Assembly: GCF_009914335.1 (NCBI RefSeq) | Contig: NZ_CP043925.1 | Location: 3,348,001 to 3,412,000 of the forward strand | Origin: Proteus columbae | GTDB lineage: Bacteria > Pseudomonadota > Gammaproteobacteria > Enterobacterales > Enterobacteriaceae | DNA length: 64,000 bases | Direction of reading: 5' to 3' | In this document: one piece after another, positions 1-8,800 of the stretch | How positions within the stretch are numbered: the first letter of the stretch is position 1 | Layout: every line of letters begins with the position of its first letter | Notes under the pieces: generated by a model | Told to the model about the DNA's origin: nothing | The model's input: only the letters and a program-made list of their open reading frames with translations | Database searches by the model: none | Program-made: the position numbers and the translations under genes

Positions 1-1125
1 AATTTGAATGGTTCCGTGGTTGTGAAGACCAATAATATCCCCAGGATAAGCATGCTCAACATGAGAACGGTCACCCGCCATAAAGGTTAATGCATCTGAA
101 ATTACCACATCTTTTTTGAGACGAACTTGATGCAGTTTCATGCCTTTATCATACATACCAGATACAACACGTAAGAATGCAACACGGTCGCGGTGTTTAG
201 GATCCATATTTGCTTGGATCTTAAAGACGAAACCTGTGAAAGTTTCTTCAGAAGCGGTAACTTTACGCACATCGGTTTCGCGAGGCATTGGTGCTGGCGC
301 CCATTTTACAAGGCCATCAAGCATATGGTTAACACCAAAGTTACCTAATGCTGTACCAAAGAACACTGGAGTTAATTCGCCAGCTAAAAATGCCTCATGA
401 TCAAATTCATGAGAAGCACCTAATACTAATTCTAATTCATCACGTAATTGACTTGCTAAATCATCGCCAATAGCTTCATCAAGCTCAGGGTTATCTAACC
501 CTTTGATGACACGAGAATCCTGAATAGTGTGACCTTGACCTGTTTGATAAAGATAAGTTTCATCTTTCAGAATGTGGTAAACCCCTTTGAAGAGCTTTCC
601 GCAACCAATAGGCCAATTAACTGGGCTACACGCAATTTTTAATTCTGTTTCAACTTCGTCCATGACTTCCATTGGATCACGAATATCACGGTCGAGTTTA
701 TTCATAAAGGTCAGAATTGGGGTATCACGTAAACGTGTTACTTCCATTAACTTACGAGTACGATCTTCGACCCCTTTAGAGGAGTCAATAACCATTAAAC
801 AGCAGTCAACTGCGGTTAAAGTACGATAAGTATCTTCAGAGAAGTCTTCATGCCCCGGGGTATCTAATAAGTTAACTAAGCAATCTGCATAAGGGAACTG
901 CATGACTGAGGTTGTAATAGAAATACCACGTTGTTTTTCCATTTCCATCCAGTCAGACTTTGCATGCTGATTTGAACCGCGACCTTTTACGGTTCCTGCA
1001 CGTTGAATTGCTTGTCCGAATAACAACACTTTTTCAGTGATGGTTGTCTTACCCGCATCGGGGTGGGAGATGATAGCAAAGGTCCTTCGCTTATTGATTT
1101 CATTGAGAAAATCTTGGTTTGCCAT
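1..1125 (-). CDS. prfC: Peptide chain release factor 3 (partial, chimeric 5' end)
   Basis: GTPase that recycles RF1/RF2 from the ribosome after termination. The reading frame starts at ATG 1125 ([16 protein letters not shown]) and leaves the window after 375 codons of a family length near 530. The P-loop HPDAGKTT, the DTPGHED motif and NKLD are visible. From about residue 13 the protein follows the enterobacterial RF3 sequence closely, but the first dozen residues differ from the E. coli start (MTLSPYLQEVAKRRTF). This fits the known outcome of SXT integration, in which the element supplies a new promoter and first codons and keeps prfC functional. Third positions are AT-rich, suggesting Proteus or Providencia; that is inference. 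Confidence 0.95.
   Translation of the reverse strand, partial: MANQDFLNEINKRRTFAIISHPDAGKTTITEKVLLFGQAIQRAGTVKGRGSNQHAKSDWMEMEKQRGISITTSVMQFPYADCLVNLLDTPGHEDFSEDTYRTLTAVDCCLMVIDSSKGVEDRTRKLMEVTRLRDTPILTFMNKLDRDIRDPMEVMDEVETELKIACSPVNWPIGCGKLFKGVYHILKDETYLYQTGQGHTIQDSRVIKGLDNPELDEAIGDDLASQLRDELELVLGASHEFDHEAFLAGELTPVFFGTALGNFGVNHMLDGLVKWAPAPMPRETDVRKVTASEETFTGFVFKIQANMDPKHRDRVAFLRVVSGMYDKGMKLHQVRLKKDVVISDALTFMAGDRSHVEHAYPGDIIGLHNHGTIQI
1040..1125. other. Probable attR region (ICE-chromosome junction in prfC)
   Basis: SXT/R391 elements recombine at a short core inside the 5' end of prfC. Here an SXT-type repressor gene lies immediately outside a prfC whose first codons look ICE-derived, so the junction must fall within roughly the first 28 codons, most likely around the codons for ISHPDAGKT. 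The other end of the element is outside the window, so the exact core cannot be fixed by comparing attL and attR. Confidence 0.55.
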
Positions 1126-1381
1126 GTATAAATTCTTTTAGTTTGTACACGGATTTGTACACACTTTTGGAAGTACTCTCTTTTCAGTTCTTCGCTTGTC
1201 AAATCCGTCGTGTTAATCGTAATTGGCCGCTATTTTCGCTGATCTTGACTTTATAAACAATCAATGGTTATCTAATCGGTTACCATTTACTCTCAGCGTG
1301 CGCCAATGCTCAGTTGTAGCTGTTTGCAATCGTTGCTTCTTCAGCTCATGAACAACTGTGGCTAAACCACAAATTCCTTCG
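1126..1381. promoter_or_regulatory. ICE right end: non-coding, expected prfC promoter
   Basis: About 256 bases without a convincing gene between prfC and setR. On the minus strand, just upstream of prfC, there are two copies of TGTACAAA separated by four bases (around 1146-1165). Because the element separates prfC from its native promoter, a replacement promoter is expected here, as described for SXT. I cannot point to a clear -35/-10 pair. Confidence 0.45.
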
Positions 1382-2029
1382 CTACCAGAAATCGATGATA
1401 GCTTGTCGTACTACACCGATTATGGTGCAGTTGCCGTTGATCGGTATTGCCGGGTATTGCGGGTTCAAAGGTTTTAGATACTTCTGTTCACCATCAATAA
1501 CCAACTGCTTAAAGGTTGCTTCTTTCGAATCATCCAAACGCGCAACAACCAATGAACCTGAAGAGTAAGGTAACTCAGGATCAACAACGATCACTGCTCC
1601 CTCAGGTATGGATTTTTTTCCGCTTGGATTTTCCATACTGTCGCCTTTTACGCGAAGTGCGAAACAACCCTCATGTGCTTTCCCAGTGACTTCACGCCAC
1701 TCCTCAGCATCTTCATGGGCAAATCCCTCCGCTATTTCAGTCCAATCACCGGCCTGAACCCAGTTAATGAGAGGAATTCTTCCCTTAATGTCAGGCCCGA
1801 CTTCTACATTACCGACCCCCAAGCCAATCTCGCCATCACCTGTGGCGAGCCAATGAGCATTCACGCGAAGCGCTTCCGCGATCTGCATGGTGTAACGAGA
1901 CCTAGCCGATTTACCAGAGCAAATCTGGCTGATCGACTGCTGTTTGATACCAATGCGGCGAGCCAACTCAGACTGAGTCACCCCAGTAAGCTGCAAGGCA
2001 TGGTTTAGTCGTTCGGATAAAGTTTTCAT
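1382..2029 (-). CDS. setR: SetR, CI/LexA-type master repressor
   Basis: Represses the setDC operon of SXT/R391 elements and is inactivated by RecA-dependent self-cleavage during SOS. The N-terminal helix-turn-helix spans about residues 5-60 (VTQSELARRIGIKQQSIS). The C-terminal S24 peptidase domain has the likely cleavage pair Ala93-Gly94, the nucleophile Ser131 in KGDSM and the general base Lys174 in EATFKQL. The length of 215 residues is normal for the family. It is transcribed divergently from the Cro-like gene across a set of four operator-like palindromes. It is the last gene before the chromosome. Confidence 0.95.
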   Translation of the reverse strand: MKTLSERLNHALQLTGVTQSELARRIGIKQQSISQICSGKSARSRYTMQIAEALRVNAHWLATGDGEIGLGVGNVEVGPDIKGRIPLINWVQAGDWTEIAEGFAHEDAEEWREVTGKAHEGCFALRVKGDSMENPSGKKSIPEGAVIVVDPELPYSSGSLVVARLDDSKEATFKQLVIDGEQKYLKPLNPQYPAIPINGNCTIIGVVRQAIIDFW

Positions 2030-2040
2030 AAGCCCGTATT

Positions 2041-2135
2041 CTACAAATAAAACTGTAGCCTTTCAACAATTTTAACTGTTGACTAATCTACAGTTTAAAC
2101 TGTAACATTCAATCTTGTAACAGTTATTATTGTAA
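2041..2135. promoter_or_regulatory. SetR/CroS operator cluster (four 18-bp palindromes)
   Basis: Four related imperfect palindromes lie between the divergent setR and croS starts, at 2041-2058, 2064-2081, 2088-2105 and 2118-2135. Each has outer half-sites of the type (C/T)(T/A)ACA...TGT(T/A)(G/A). The third contains a perfect 16-base palindrome (TACAGTTTAAACTGTA, 2089-2104). SXT is known to carry four operators bound by both SetR and CroS here, so these should control both the setR promoter and the rightward setDC promoter. Confidence 0.85.
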
Positions 2136-2146
2136 CAGGAGACGGT

Positions 2147-2398
2147 ATGGAAGTGTTCAACACAACACAAAAACATCTCCGCCGTGCCATTGACTTGGTC
2201 GGCGGGCAATCAGCATTAGCACGAGCCATCAACTCAAAACAGCAAAACGTCTGGTTTTGGTTGAATAAATCAGGGCGTGTTCCCGCTGAATTCGTTTTAC
2301 CCATCGAACAAGCTACGCAAGGACAGGTAACCCGATCCCAGTTAAGACCGGACATCTATCCCGAATGCCCAAGCGAGCTGAAAGCCAGTAACCAGTAG
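2147..2398 (+). CDS. croS: CroS, Cro-like repressor
   Basis: Small DNA-binding protein (83 residues) opposing SetR at the shared operators. The helix-turn-helix region is about residues 12-50 (VGGQSALARAINSKQQNVWFW), the YdaS/Cro-like form that ends in a Trp-rich recognition segment. The start is ATG 2147, after AGGAGACGGT. It is the first gene of the rightward operon leading to setD and setC. The assignment rests on position and fold. In SXT this gene is known as s086/croS. Confidence 0.88.
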   Translation: MEVFNTTQKHLRRAIDLVGGQSALARAINSKQQNVWFWLNKSGRVPAEFVLPIEQATQGQVTRSQLRPDIYPECPSELKASNQ

Positions 2399-2453
2399 GA
2401 TTAAGGGCAAATAATGGTCAGCATTTTACGTAAACACAAAAGCGAGTTCCTCC

Positions 2454-3323
2454 ATGCGTGATTATGGCAAGGTCTATACCCGCTTTTGGCTAAAGCAAAA
2501 TGTTTTGTCCTGGAGTGACTCAGCGAAGTTGCTAGGACTGTATTTGCTTACATGCCCACATTGTAATTTGCTTGGCTGCTTTCGACTGCCGATTGGTTAC
2601 GTTGCTTCTGACTTGAACTGGGATGAGCAACAGGTTGCCAAGACGTTAAGTGAGTTAGAACAAGATCAGTTCCTGATTCGTTGCGAGGCATCTGGTTGGA
2701 CTTTGATTCGAAGCTTTCTGAAGCACAACCCAATCGAAAACCCAAACCAAGGTAAGGCAGCCTTTCGGTTGCTTAAAGATGTACCTGCCGACTTCATTGG
2801 TATGGCATCGCTTTTGAAATCTCTTGCCGCTTTTCAAGCTCGGCTACCAGAAGAATTTTCATCATTGTTTATGCCTGATGGCAACCCGGTAAGGGACTCT
2901 CAACGGTCGGATGACTCTGAGAGAAGCAATAAACCAACAGTTAAAACTGTTGACCACATACAGTTTGAAGACTTCTGGGATGTACAAATACGCAAAGAAA
3001 AAAAAGCGAAAGCCAAAGAAGAATGGCTACGCATGGGCCTCAATGAAGACCATGAACTCGCCTTGGAAGTGCTAACACGCTGGAAAGAGCAACGAGACAA
3101 CCGATTACAGTATCAAGATCGGACTAAGACCCCTATGCCACATAACTGGCTTTTAAACCGGCAATGGGAAGACGAGTACGTTCGCATTGATGAAGTACAG
3201 CAATCATCGACGAGCCTAAAGGGCAGCAATCACCAATTGAATATTGAAGAAAGCAATCGCCGCATTGCTGAAAGCTGGGCCGGACCAGGTATTCGGGAGG
3301 TTCGTTCAAGTGCAGGAGGTTGA
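2454..3323 (+). CDS. Conserved ICE protein, replication-initiator-like N-terminus
   Basis: A protein of 289 residues in the rightward regulatory operon. Residues 1-120 resemble the winged-helix part of phage replisome-organiser or GpO/DnaT-like proteins (a KVYTRFW start, then SDSAKLLGLYLLTCPHCN and an LSELEQDQFL helix). The middle is charged and Lys/Glu-rich, and the C-terminal part has the helical PMPHNWLLNRQW segment often seen at the end of such proteins. No catalytic residues are evident. The function in the element is unknown. The stop at 3321-3323 lies just upstream of the next gene's likely GTG start. Confidence 0.75.
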   Translation: MRDYGKVYTRFWLKQNVLSWSDSAKLLGLYLLTCPHCNLLGCFRLPIGYVASDLNWDEQQVAKTLSELEQDQFLIRCEASGWTLIRSFLKHNPIENPNQGKAAFRLLKDVPADFIGMASLLKSLAAFQARLPEEFSSLFMPDGNPVRDSQRSDDSERSNKPTVKTVDHIQFEDFWDVQIRKEKKAKAKEEWLRMGLNEDHELALEVLTRWKEQRDNRLQYQDRTKTPMPHNWLLNRQWEDEYVRIDEVQQSSTSLKGSNHQLNIEESNRRIAESWAGPGIREVRSSAGG

Positions 3324-3330
3324 TAAACGC

Positions 3331-3972
3331 GTGTTTGCTGAAGTTTGGGGAGCAGCTTGGGCCATGTATGGCAAAAGCGTATCACCACAATTGCTATCCA
3401 TCGCATTTGAAGCCCTTCGTGCTTATAGCATTGAAGAAGTGCGAATCGGTCTGACTCGGCATATTCAATCACCGGATACTGGGCAATTTTTTCCAAAGCC
3501 CGCTGACGTCATCAAGCATATCGACGGCAACTCAGGTTCAAGAGCCATGGTTGCTTGGAACAAAGTTGACAAGGCTGTTCGTCAGGTTGGCGCTTGGACA
3601 TCCGTGATGTTTGACGATGCGCTTATCCACCGCGTGATTTCAGACATGGGTGGATGGGTTGAACTCTGCAAGGTTGATGACAGGGAATACCCCTTTAAGC
3701 AAAAAGAGTTTTTAACACGCTACCAGGCTTACTTGCTACGGGACGAAGTGGGTGAATACCCAAGGCTATTACAGGGTATTGCAGACCATCAGAACCAGCA
3801 AAAAGGATTTGATATGCAAGCGCCTGTTGCCGTAGGCGACTGGTCAAAAGCGGCACAAGTTTATACGAGAGGCATCGCCGACTTTAGCGCAGTGCCATTA
3901 AAAAGAATAAGCCCGAAAGCCATTCAGGCGCTTCTCGGAAATCAATTAGAGGACAAAAATGAAAACGATTAA
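3331..3972 (+). CDS. Conserved ICE protein, DUF6475-like
   Basis: Soluble protein of about 213 residues with no visible catalytic motif. The open frame reaches back to 3244, but I place the start at GTG 3331: a strong AGGAGG lies at 3314-3319, eleven bases upstream, and the preceding gene stops at 3323, so an earlier start would force an 80-base overlap. It contains the helical segment FEALRAYSIEEVRIGLTRH followed by FFPKPADVIKHI, typical of small plasmid and phage proteins that accompany replication-like partners. Its stop overlaps the start of the next gene. Confidence 0.7.
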   Translation: MFAEVWGAAWAMYGKSVSPQLLSIAFEALRAYSIEEVRIGLTRHIQSPDTGQFFPKPADVIKHIDGNSGSRAMVAWNKVDKAVRQVGAWTSVMFDDALIHRVISDMGGWVELCKVDDREYPFKQKEFLTRYQAYLLRDEVGEYPRLLQGIADHQNQQKGFDMQAPVAVGDWSKAAQVYTRGIADFSAVPLKRISPKAIQALLGNQLEDKNEND

Positions 3973-4507
3973 AGCAAAAACCATTGCCCTAGTGATAGCC
4001 ATGTCCGCAAGCACTTCAGTCTATGCGTTTCCGGGCTATCAGTGGGAAAAAGCAGCACAAAGCGTTGGTATTGATCCAGTCATGCTCTACGCCGTTGCCT
4101 TGGCTGAGTCGGCCTCACATCGTGGTCTCAACATGACCAGTCCATGGCCATACGCAATTCGCAATGGTTCAAACGCAACCTACGCCAAATCTAAGACAGA
4201 AGCAGAGCAACTGTTAAACCAGGCACTGCAAGAGACTGAAAAATATCAGCTCGATATTGGCCTTATGCAAATCAATTTGCATTGGCATGGGCATCGGGTG
4301 AGCTCAGCAGCGGAACTGCTAGACCCCATCACCAACCTTACGGTCGGCTCAAGTATTTTGGCCGAAGCAATCAAGTCTTCACCAAATGATTTAGAGCTTG
4401 GCATAGGCCGCTATCACAGTTGGAACGAAGATCGTGCACGCTGGTATGGGCAAAGAGTGCTTTCTATCTATCGCAATATTTTACATGAACTGGAGGTCCG
4501 TCAATGA
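3959..4507 (+). CDS. Secreted lytic transglycosylase-like protein
   Basis: Predicted periplasmic muramidase that locally opens peptidoglycan. Residues 1-23 form a signal peptide ending at VYA-F. The SLT-type domain has the likely catalytic Glu50 in VALAESA, a GLMQINLHWHG motif near residue 100 and the C-terminal IGRYHSWNEDRARWYGQ segment. This is the VirB1-like enzyme encoded next to setDC in SXT-family elements. It overlaps the gene before by 14 bases and setD by 4 bases, so the genes are translationally coupled. The 182-residue length is usual for conjugation-associated transglycosylases. Confidence 0.88.
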   Translation: MKTIKAKTIALVIAMSASTSVYAFPGYQWEKAAQSVGIDPVMLYAVALAESASHRGLNMTSPWPYAIRNGSNATYAKSKTEAEQLLNQALQETEKYQLDIGLMQINLHWHGHRVSSAAELLDPITNLTVGSSILAEAIKSSPNDLELGIGRYHSWNEDRARWYGQRVLSIYRNILHELEVRQ

Positions 4508-4803
4508 CAACCAATCAACAAGACTTCTATCAATTAAATTTGGCGTACCTACACGCAGCACGAGAATTGGCGCGAATTGATCCGCAAGAGGCCGTCTTGC
4601 GCTTTGGACTTACACGCGACGTGGTTGATGCTCTGATTAATGCTGGTGTTGACGACCTGCAACGAGTGGCGACCTCATCATTCATGCTGTTTCAACCAAG
4701 GGGTAACCAAAGCCAACTGATTGAGATGGTGAAGAGCAAAGGCACAGGTATCCCAAGAATCGCTTATTTATTATCAACCCTAAACAACAAGGGGGATGCA
4801 TGA
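4504..4803 (+). CDS. setD: SetD, FlhD-like transcriptional activator subunit
   Basis: With SetC it forms the master activator of SXT/R391 transfer genes. The 99-residue protein has the FlhD-like helical fold signature (YQLNLAYLHAARELARIDPQEA, then an AGVDDLQRVATSSFMLFQPR segment). The start ATG overlaps the transglycosylase stop (ATGA), and its own stop overlaps setC. Expression is expected from the SetR-controlled promoter upstream of croS. Confidence 0.93.
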   Translation: MTTNQQDFYQLNLAYLHAARELARIDPQEAVLRFGLTRDVVDALINAGVDDLQRVATSSFMLFQPRGNQSQLIEMVKSKGTGIPRIAYLLSTLNNKGDA

Positions 4804-5333
4804 TTGATAACCTGTCCAAAAGTGAGCTATTTACCCGAGCCTCGCTGCTTATTAAATACGGATTTCGAACAACCATTATCGCGCTCGATACAGGTTTGCC
4901 AATCCACATTATCAGAAGGCTCCACAAAGAAGTGACTGGCAAGTCACCTTGTCCTGGTCAATTGCCAGAATCTGATGCCATCGTCAAAAGCAGAAGAGCA
5001 TTAGTTGAAGGCTCCCTGCTTATGGCGCTTTATGTCAATATTGGTGGTGATAATGTCTACAAGCAATTAAATATCGATGCTTTGATGAAGGCTTACGATG
5101 CGTATTTGGTTGCAAGAAAAGAAGCAGATCTTCCAGCTGAAATCCCCTGGAAAAAACTAACCATCAATGAAGGTTGGGTTCTAGCTCGTGATTTAAGATC
5201 ACAGCTTGCATCCTTACACCGGTGTCGGTGCGGCAGTCTGTATTTGACGGTATCACAACAGCGCATTCAGCTTAAATGCCCTGTGTGTGAGATTATGGCC
5301 GAGCAAACCACTAGAGCACTTTTTGAGAACTAA
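4800..5333 (+). CDS. setC: SetC, FlhC-like transcriptional activator subunit
   Basis: Partner of SetD in the heteromeric FlhD/FlhC-like activator. The protein has 177 residues. The C-terminal half carries the zinc-binding cysteine set of FlhC, with two cysteines in RCRCGS and two in KCPVCE. The N-terminal half contains the FlhC-like IRRLHKEVTGKSPCPGQLP segment. The 4-base overlap with setD (ATGA) indicates coupled translation and a fixed ratio of the two subunits. Confidence 0.93.
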   Translation: MIDNLSKSELFTRASLLIKYGFRTTIIALDTGLPIHIIRRLHKEVTGKSPCPGQLPESDAIVKSRRALVEGSLLMALYVNIGGDNVYKQLNIDALMKAYDAYLVARKEADLPAEIPWKKLTINEGWVLARDLRSQLASLHRCRCGSLYLTVSQQRIQLKCPVCEIMAEQTTRALFEN

Positions 5334-5390
5334 CATGGTGATGCATGATTTGATTGTGCACCGCCCGTGCACTTTGAGAGTACTAAGAAG

Positions 5391-5822
5391 ATGACAAACT
5401 TACTTAAATCTTTACCAGCACGCTGCTGGTTTATATCTCTGGGGCTTTTTCTGGCGACTTTGGCTGCGGCTCATTTTTTTCCATCAGAAATATTAACAGC
5501 ATTTGCCAAGTTAGCGGCTTTGCCATTTCTGATTTGCACCATCGTTTTTTTCAGCTACTTGGGATTCAAAGCGACCTGTAATCCCATCGGACTTATAGCC
5601 ATCATCACTCTGCTTGTAGCAATCGCATATTGGCAAGCGAGTTGGACAATTGTTGGATTGGGACTCTTTTTCTTAGCTATTTGTACTGGAATTAGATTCT
5701 TGAGCAGCCAAGTTAAAGATTCGGGTAGAACTTTGAGCATTGAAGAAAAATGGTATTGGTATAAGCTCCATTCGTTTTTTGATGGCTTTTATCCAAGGTA
5801 TCCCAAAAAGCCAAAAAAATAG
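5391..5822 (+). CDS. eex: Entry exclusion protein
   Basis: Inner-membrane protein that blocks entry of a second element of the same exclusion group by acting on the donor's TraG. I start it at ATG 5391, giving 143 residues, the length I recall for SXT Eex. An upstream GTG at 5367 would add eight residues with no good ribosome site. Several hydrophobic segments cover residues 10-100, followed by a basic, Pro/Lys-rich tail (YPRYPKKPKK). It converges on traG. TraG here carries the S-group signature, so this is predicted to be EexS-type. Confidence 0.9.
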   Translation: MTNLLKSLPARCWFISLGLFLATLAAAHFFPSEILTAFAKLAALPFLICTIVFFSYLGFKATCNPIGLIAIITLLVAIAYWQASWTIVGLGLFFLAICTGIRFLSSQVKDSGRTLSIEEKWYWYKLHSFFDGFYPRYPKKPKK

Positions 5823-5843
5823 CCAGCCAACCACAAGCTGGCT
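5800..5843 (-). terminator. Terminator between eex and traG
   Basis: The arms AGCCAGC (5821-5827) and GCTGGCT (5837-5843) form a perfect 7-bp stem. Read on the minus strand it is followed directly by a run of seven T, so it should end leftward traG transcripts. It sits exactly between the convergent eex and traG stops and may also act on rightward eex transcripts, where the T-rich tail is weaker. Confidence 0.75.
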
Positions 5844-5854
5844 ACCTTCTATTT

Positions 5855-8800
5855 TCAGTTCCTTCCTGATGCTTGGTTATAGGCCCTAATATCGATCAAG
5901 TTGTTCTGAGCATAATCTCCCGCAAGCGATGCATTTGAGATCACCGCTATCTGCTTATCCACAAATGCTTTATCTTCTTCGGACACACTGTCAGGAATGT
6001 AAGCGCCACTCTCATCCTTTTGACGATACTCGTTTAGCATTTGCTCCCTTAGACCTAGCATTTCAGGCGACCAACTCGATGAGTCTTCAGAGTTGAATAC
6101 GCGCCCCGCCAAACCTTCATTGAAAGCTTGAGCGAACACTTGACTTTGAATCGGGGTCAATCCCATTCTCTGCCCTTCGCTGTATGCTTCCTGTTTAAAA
6201 TCATCGGCGTACTGTTCTAAGAACTCACCGTATCGATTGTTAACTGCCGCACCGAATGCCCCCGCCAACATGGCTTCAGACTTAGTGCCCCAGTTAACTT
6301 CGGAGACATACTGCGAACTCGATCCACTGTATGCATCATTAAACGCCGTCAAAGGGTTCTCCAAAGAGGTTCCGGCATCAACGGCGGCTTTTAACCCATC
6401 CCATGTTGATTTGCTGGCCACCGCTGCATTGTGCAAGAAACCTCGTGAGCCAGGTTCTGCAAGGGCTTGCTCCTTGTAACTCTCATAGTCCTCGCCAAAA
6501 TGATTCAAGGTATGCAATGCTGCATCAGTATGCTTGCCACTGAAATCACCAATAGCACTGGCGCTGTTGAAGAACATTTCAGCACCAGAGACTCCGCTAT
6601 CATCAGCCATAATGCGAGATCGCCACTGAGAGCCAGCTTCACTGTTTAGTCCAGATTGATAGGTACTTGTGTCAGAAGCTACGGCCTGCTGGGCTTGTTG
6701 CTGATGCGCATTCAGCTGTCCATCTACACTGGACAGATTGGCTTGGTAAGCTGATTGAGCTGAGTTGAACTGCGTTTGAACTGTTGCAGCATCCTCATAG
6801 CCTCCCAGAACACCGGATTCAACTTGGCTTTGAGTGCCTCCAAAAGTAGGTGCTGTTGATGACAAGCCTTCATTAGAGCGCGGTTGAATAGATCGTAAAT
6901 CGGCTCCGGTAGCCATAGCCATAACAGTCATTGCTGCTTGATAATCATTGTCTCGTTCAGCGGGCGTTGAGGAGTTGCTATAGGTTAAAGACTCCATAGC
7001 TGCGGCCACATACGCCTGATTATCATCAGGTAGCAAGCGCTGATACATTGGAAGGTTTTCACGTAATCGGTTACCTGCTTCAACATGCTGGTTCATATAG
7101 CGACCTAAATAATCCATGACTTCAGGATTATCCGCTGCTAATCGAGTTAACGTCGCACCATCCGTGTTCCTTTGTCCTGATAGACTGTAGCTGGCCTGAT
7201 CAAGCTCACTAAAGCGGTTTGATGCCGTTATAACGTCTTGTGCTGAACTCTGAAGTGACTGATAGTCTTGATTAGACAACGACATCTCAACGCCAGAGCG
7301 TCTTGAATCTGAAAGGTCCTTAACCATCGCATCGCGAAACTCAGCACGTCGTGAATCACTCGATGCCAAGCTTTGCATCTCCCCAGTGAGCGTATTTGCC
7401 GTCGTAGACCGAGAACTGCCTTCTGACGACTCAACTTGGCCACTAAAGTTACCACCTAGATCCAACCCAGCTCGTACCCTTGATAGTTTTGGTACACGAG
7501 ATGAATCTGGCTTATCAACTCCAGGCAAATTACCCTGTGGAGAATCATTGCCGCCCGTTCCAAGAAGCCTCCCAAGAAACCCCTTATCGGCAACTTCTTT
7601 CTCACCGGGATTAGTAATGGTTCCATCGCCTCCAACCCTTAGTCCGCCAGATAACACGCCCGATACCAAGCCACGTACAGCATCTTTTTTATCGTCTCCA
7701 AAACCATACCGAGTTTGTAGGTCATCAGTAACCTGATTAACAACGGCGCTAGATGCGGAGTTAGATGAGCCGATCTGACGTCCAACCGAAGACAGGTTGT
7801 CGTAACTTAGCTTTTCACCAAAAGTTCGACTCATAGTATTCCCAACCTGACGACTAAAGGCTTGGGTTGCCTGAGTCATGGATTCTTTTGCAGAGCCGAT
7901 CATTGAACCCACTGCGCTTCCTACAGAGAAACTGCTTAGTAGGTTTGACGCTCCGGTCATAGCAGAACCCGTAAGGGCTGAATTCTGGAACATTGACTGT
8001 GATTGAATTACCGGGGCATTTTTCGCGACGTCTGGACTTGCCATCTTTTCATCAATGGCATCACCGTTTTGAAGACGTCCAGCCAAGTGGGTTGCAGTTA
8101 TTGCTGAGCCATACACGAGCATGAGCGAAATTGCCGGAACACTCGACGCCAACATGCCGCCAGTAGCTATCCAGGTTTGCAGCACTGAATCCATCTGCAT
8201 CATCCCAGCAAAAGATGGCACTTCTGTACCTGCAAAGGCATCAAGAGCCGACATTTTCCCTGCAACGGTTAAATGAATATACAGGTTAATGATAGCCATG
8301 ACAGGCATCCAAAGTTGAATCCAAAGCAGGATTAACAAGTACTTCCCAGCCATTCGCATCCCGATTTGGCCAAGGGCTATCACAAAGGCCATCAAAGGGG
8401 TGATGGCGTAAATGAAACCCTCAAAAAACGTCATCATCGGACGAACGATACTTTGGAAAAGAGTCTGCTCCGCCGCCCATTGTGTATTGCGCTGTTCAAT
8501 CGCTTGATTAACCATAACGGCGGCGGTGAAAGCTTGATCATCCATATACTTGCCCGTCACGCTTTGCTCATAAATAGGCAAAAGCACTGAGGCGGTCATG
8601 TACTCTTGGGTGTTAACCGAAGCCAAACCAAGGTTATTCAGTGCATTTCGGATCACGTCATCAGTGTCAGTGGCGGACGAAGTCCCCAATGAGGCTGACA
8701 GAACCTGTTTAAGCCTCGGAATGAAGGTTGATTCTGTCATGAGTTTCAGTTGGCTATAGGCATCGGTGCAGTCCAGATCGCTACTGCTACCACTGAGCAT

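Noticed and set aside
8366..8590. Open frames on the plus strand within traG and other transfer genes
   Set aside because: They lie wholly inside strongly supported genes on the other strand and have no start signals or domains.
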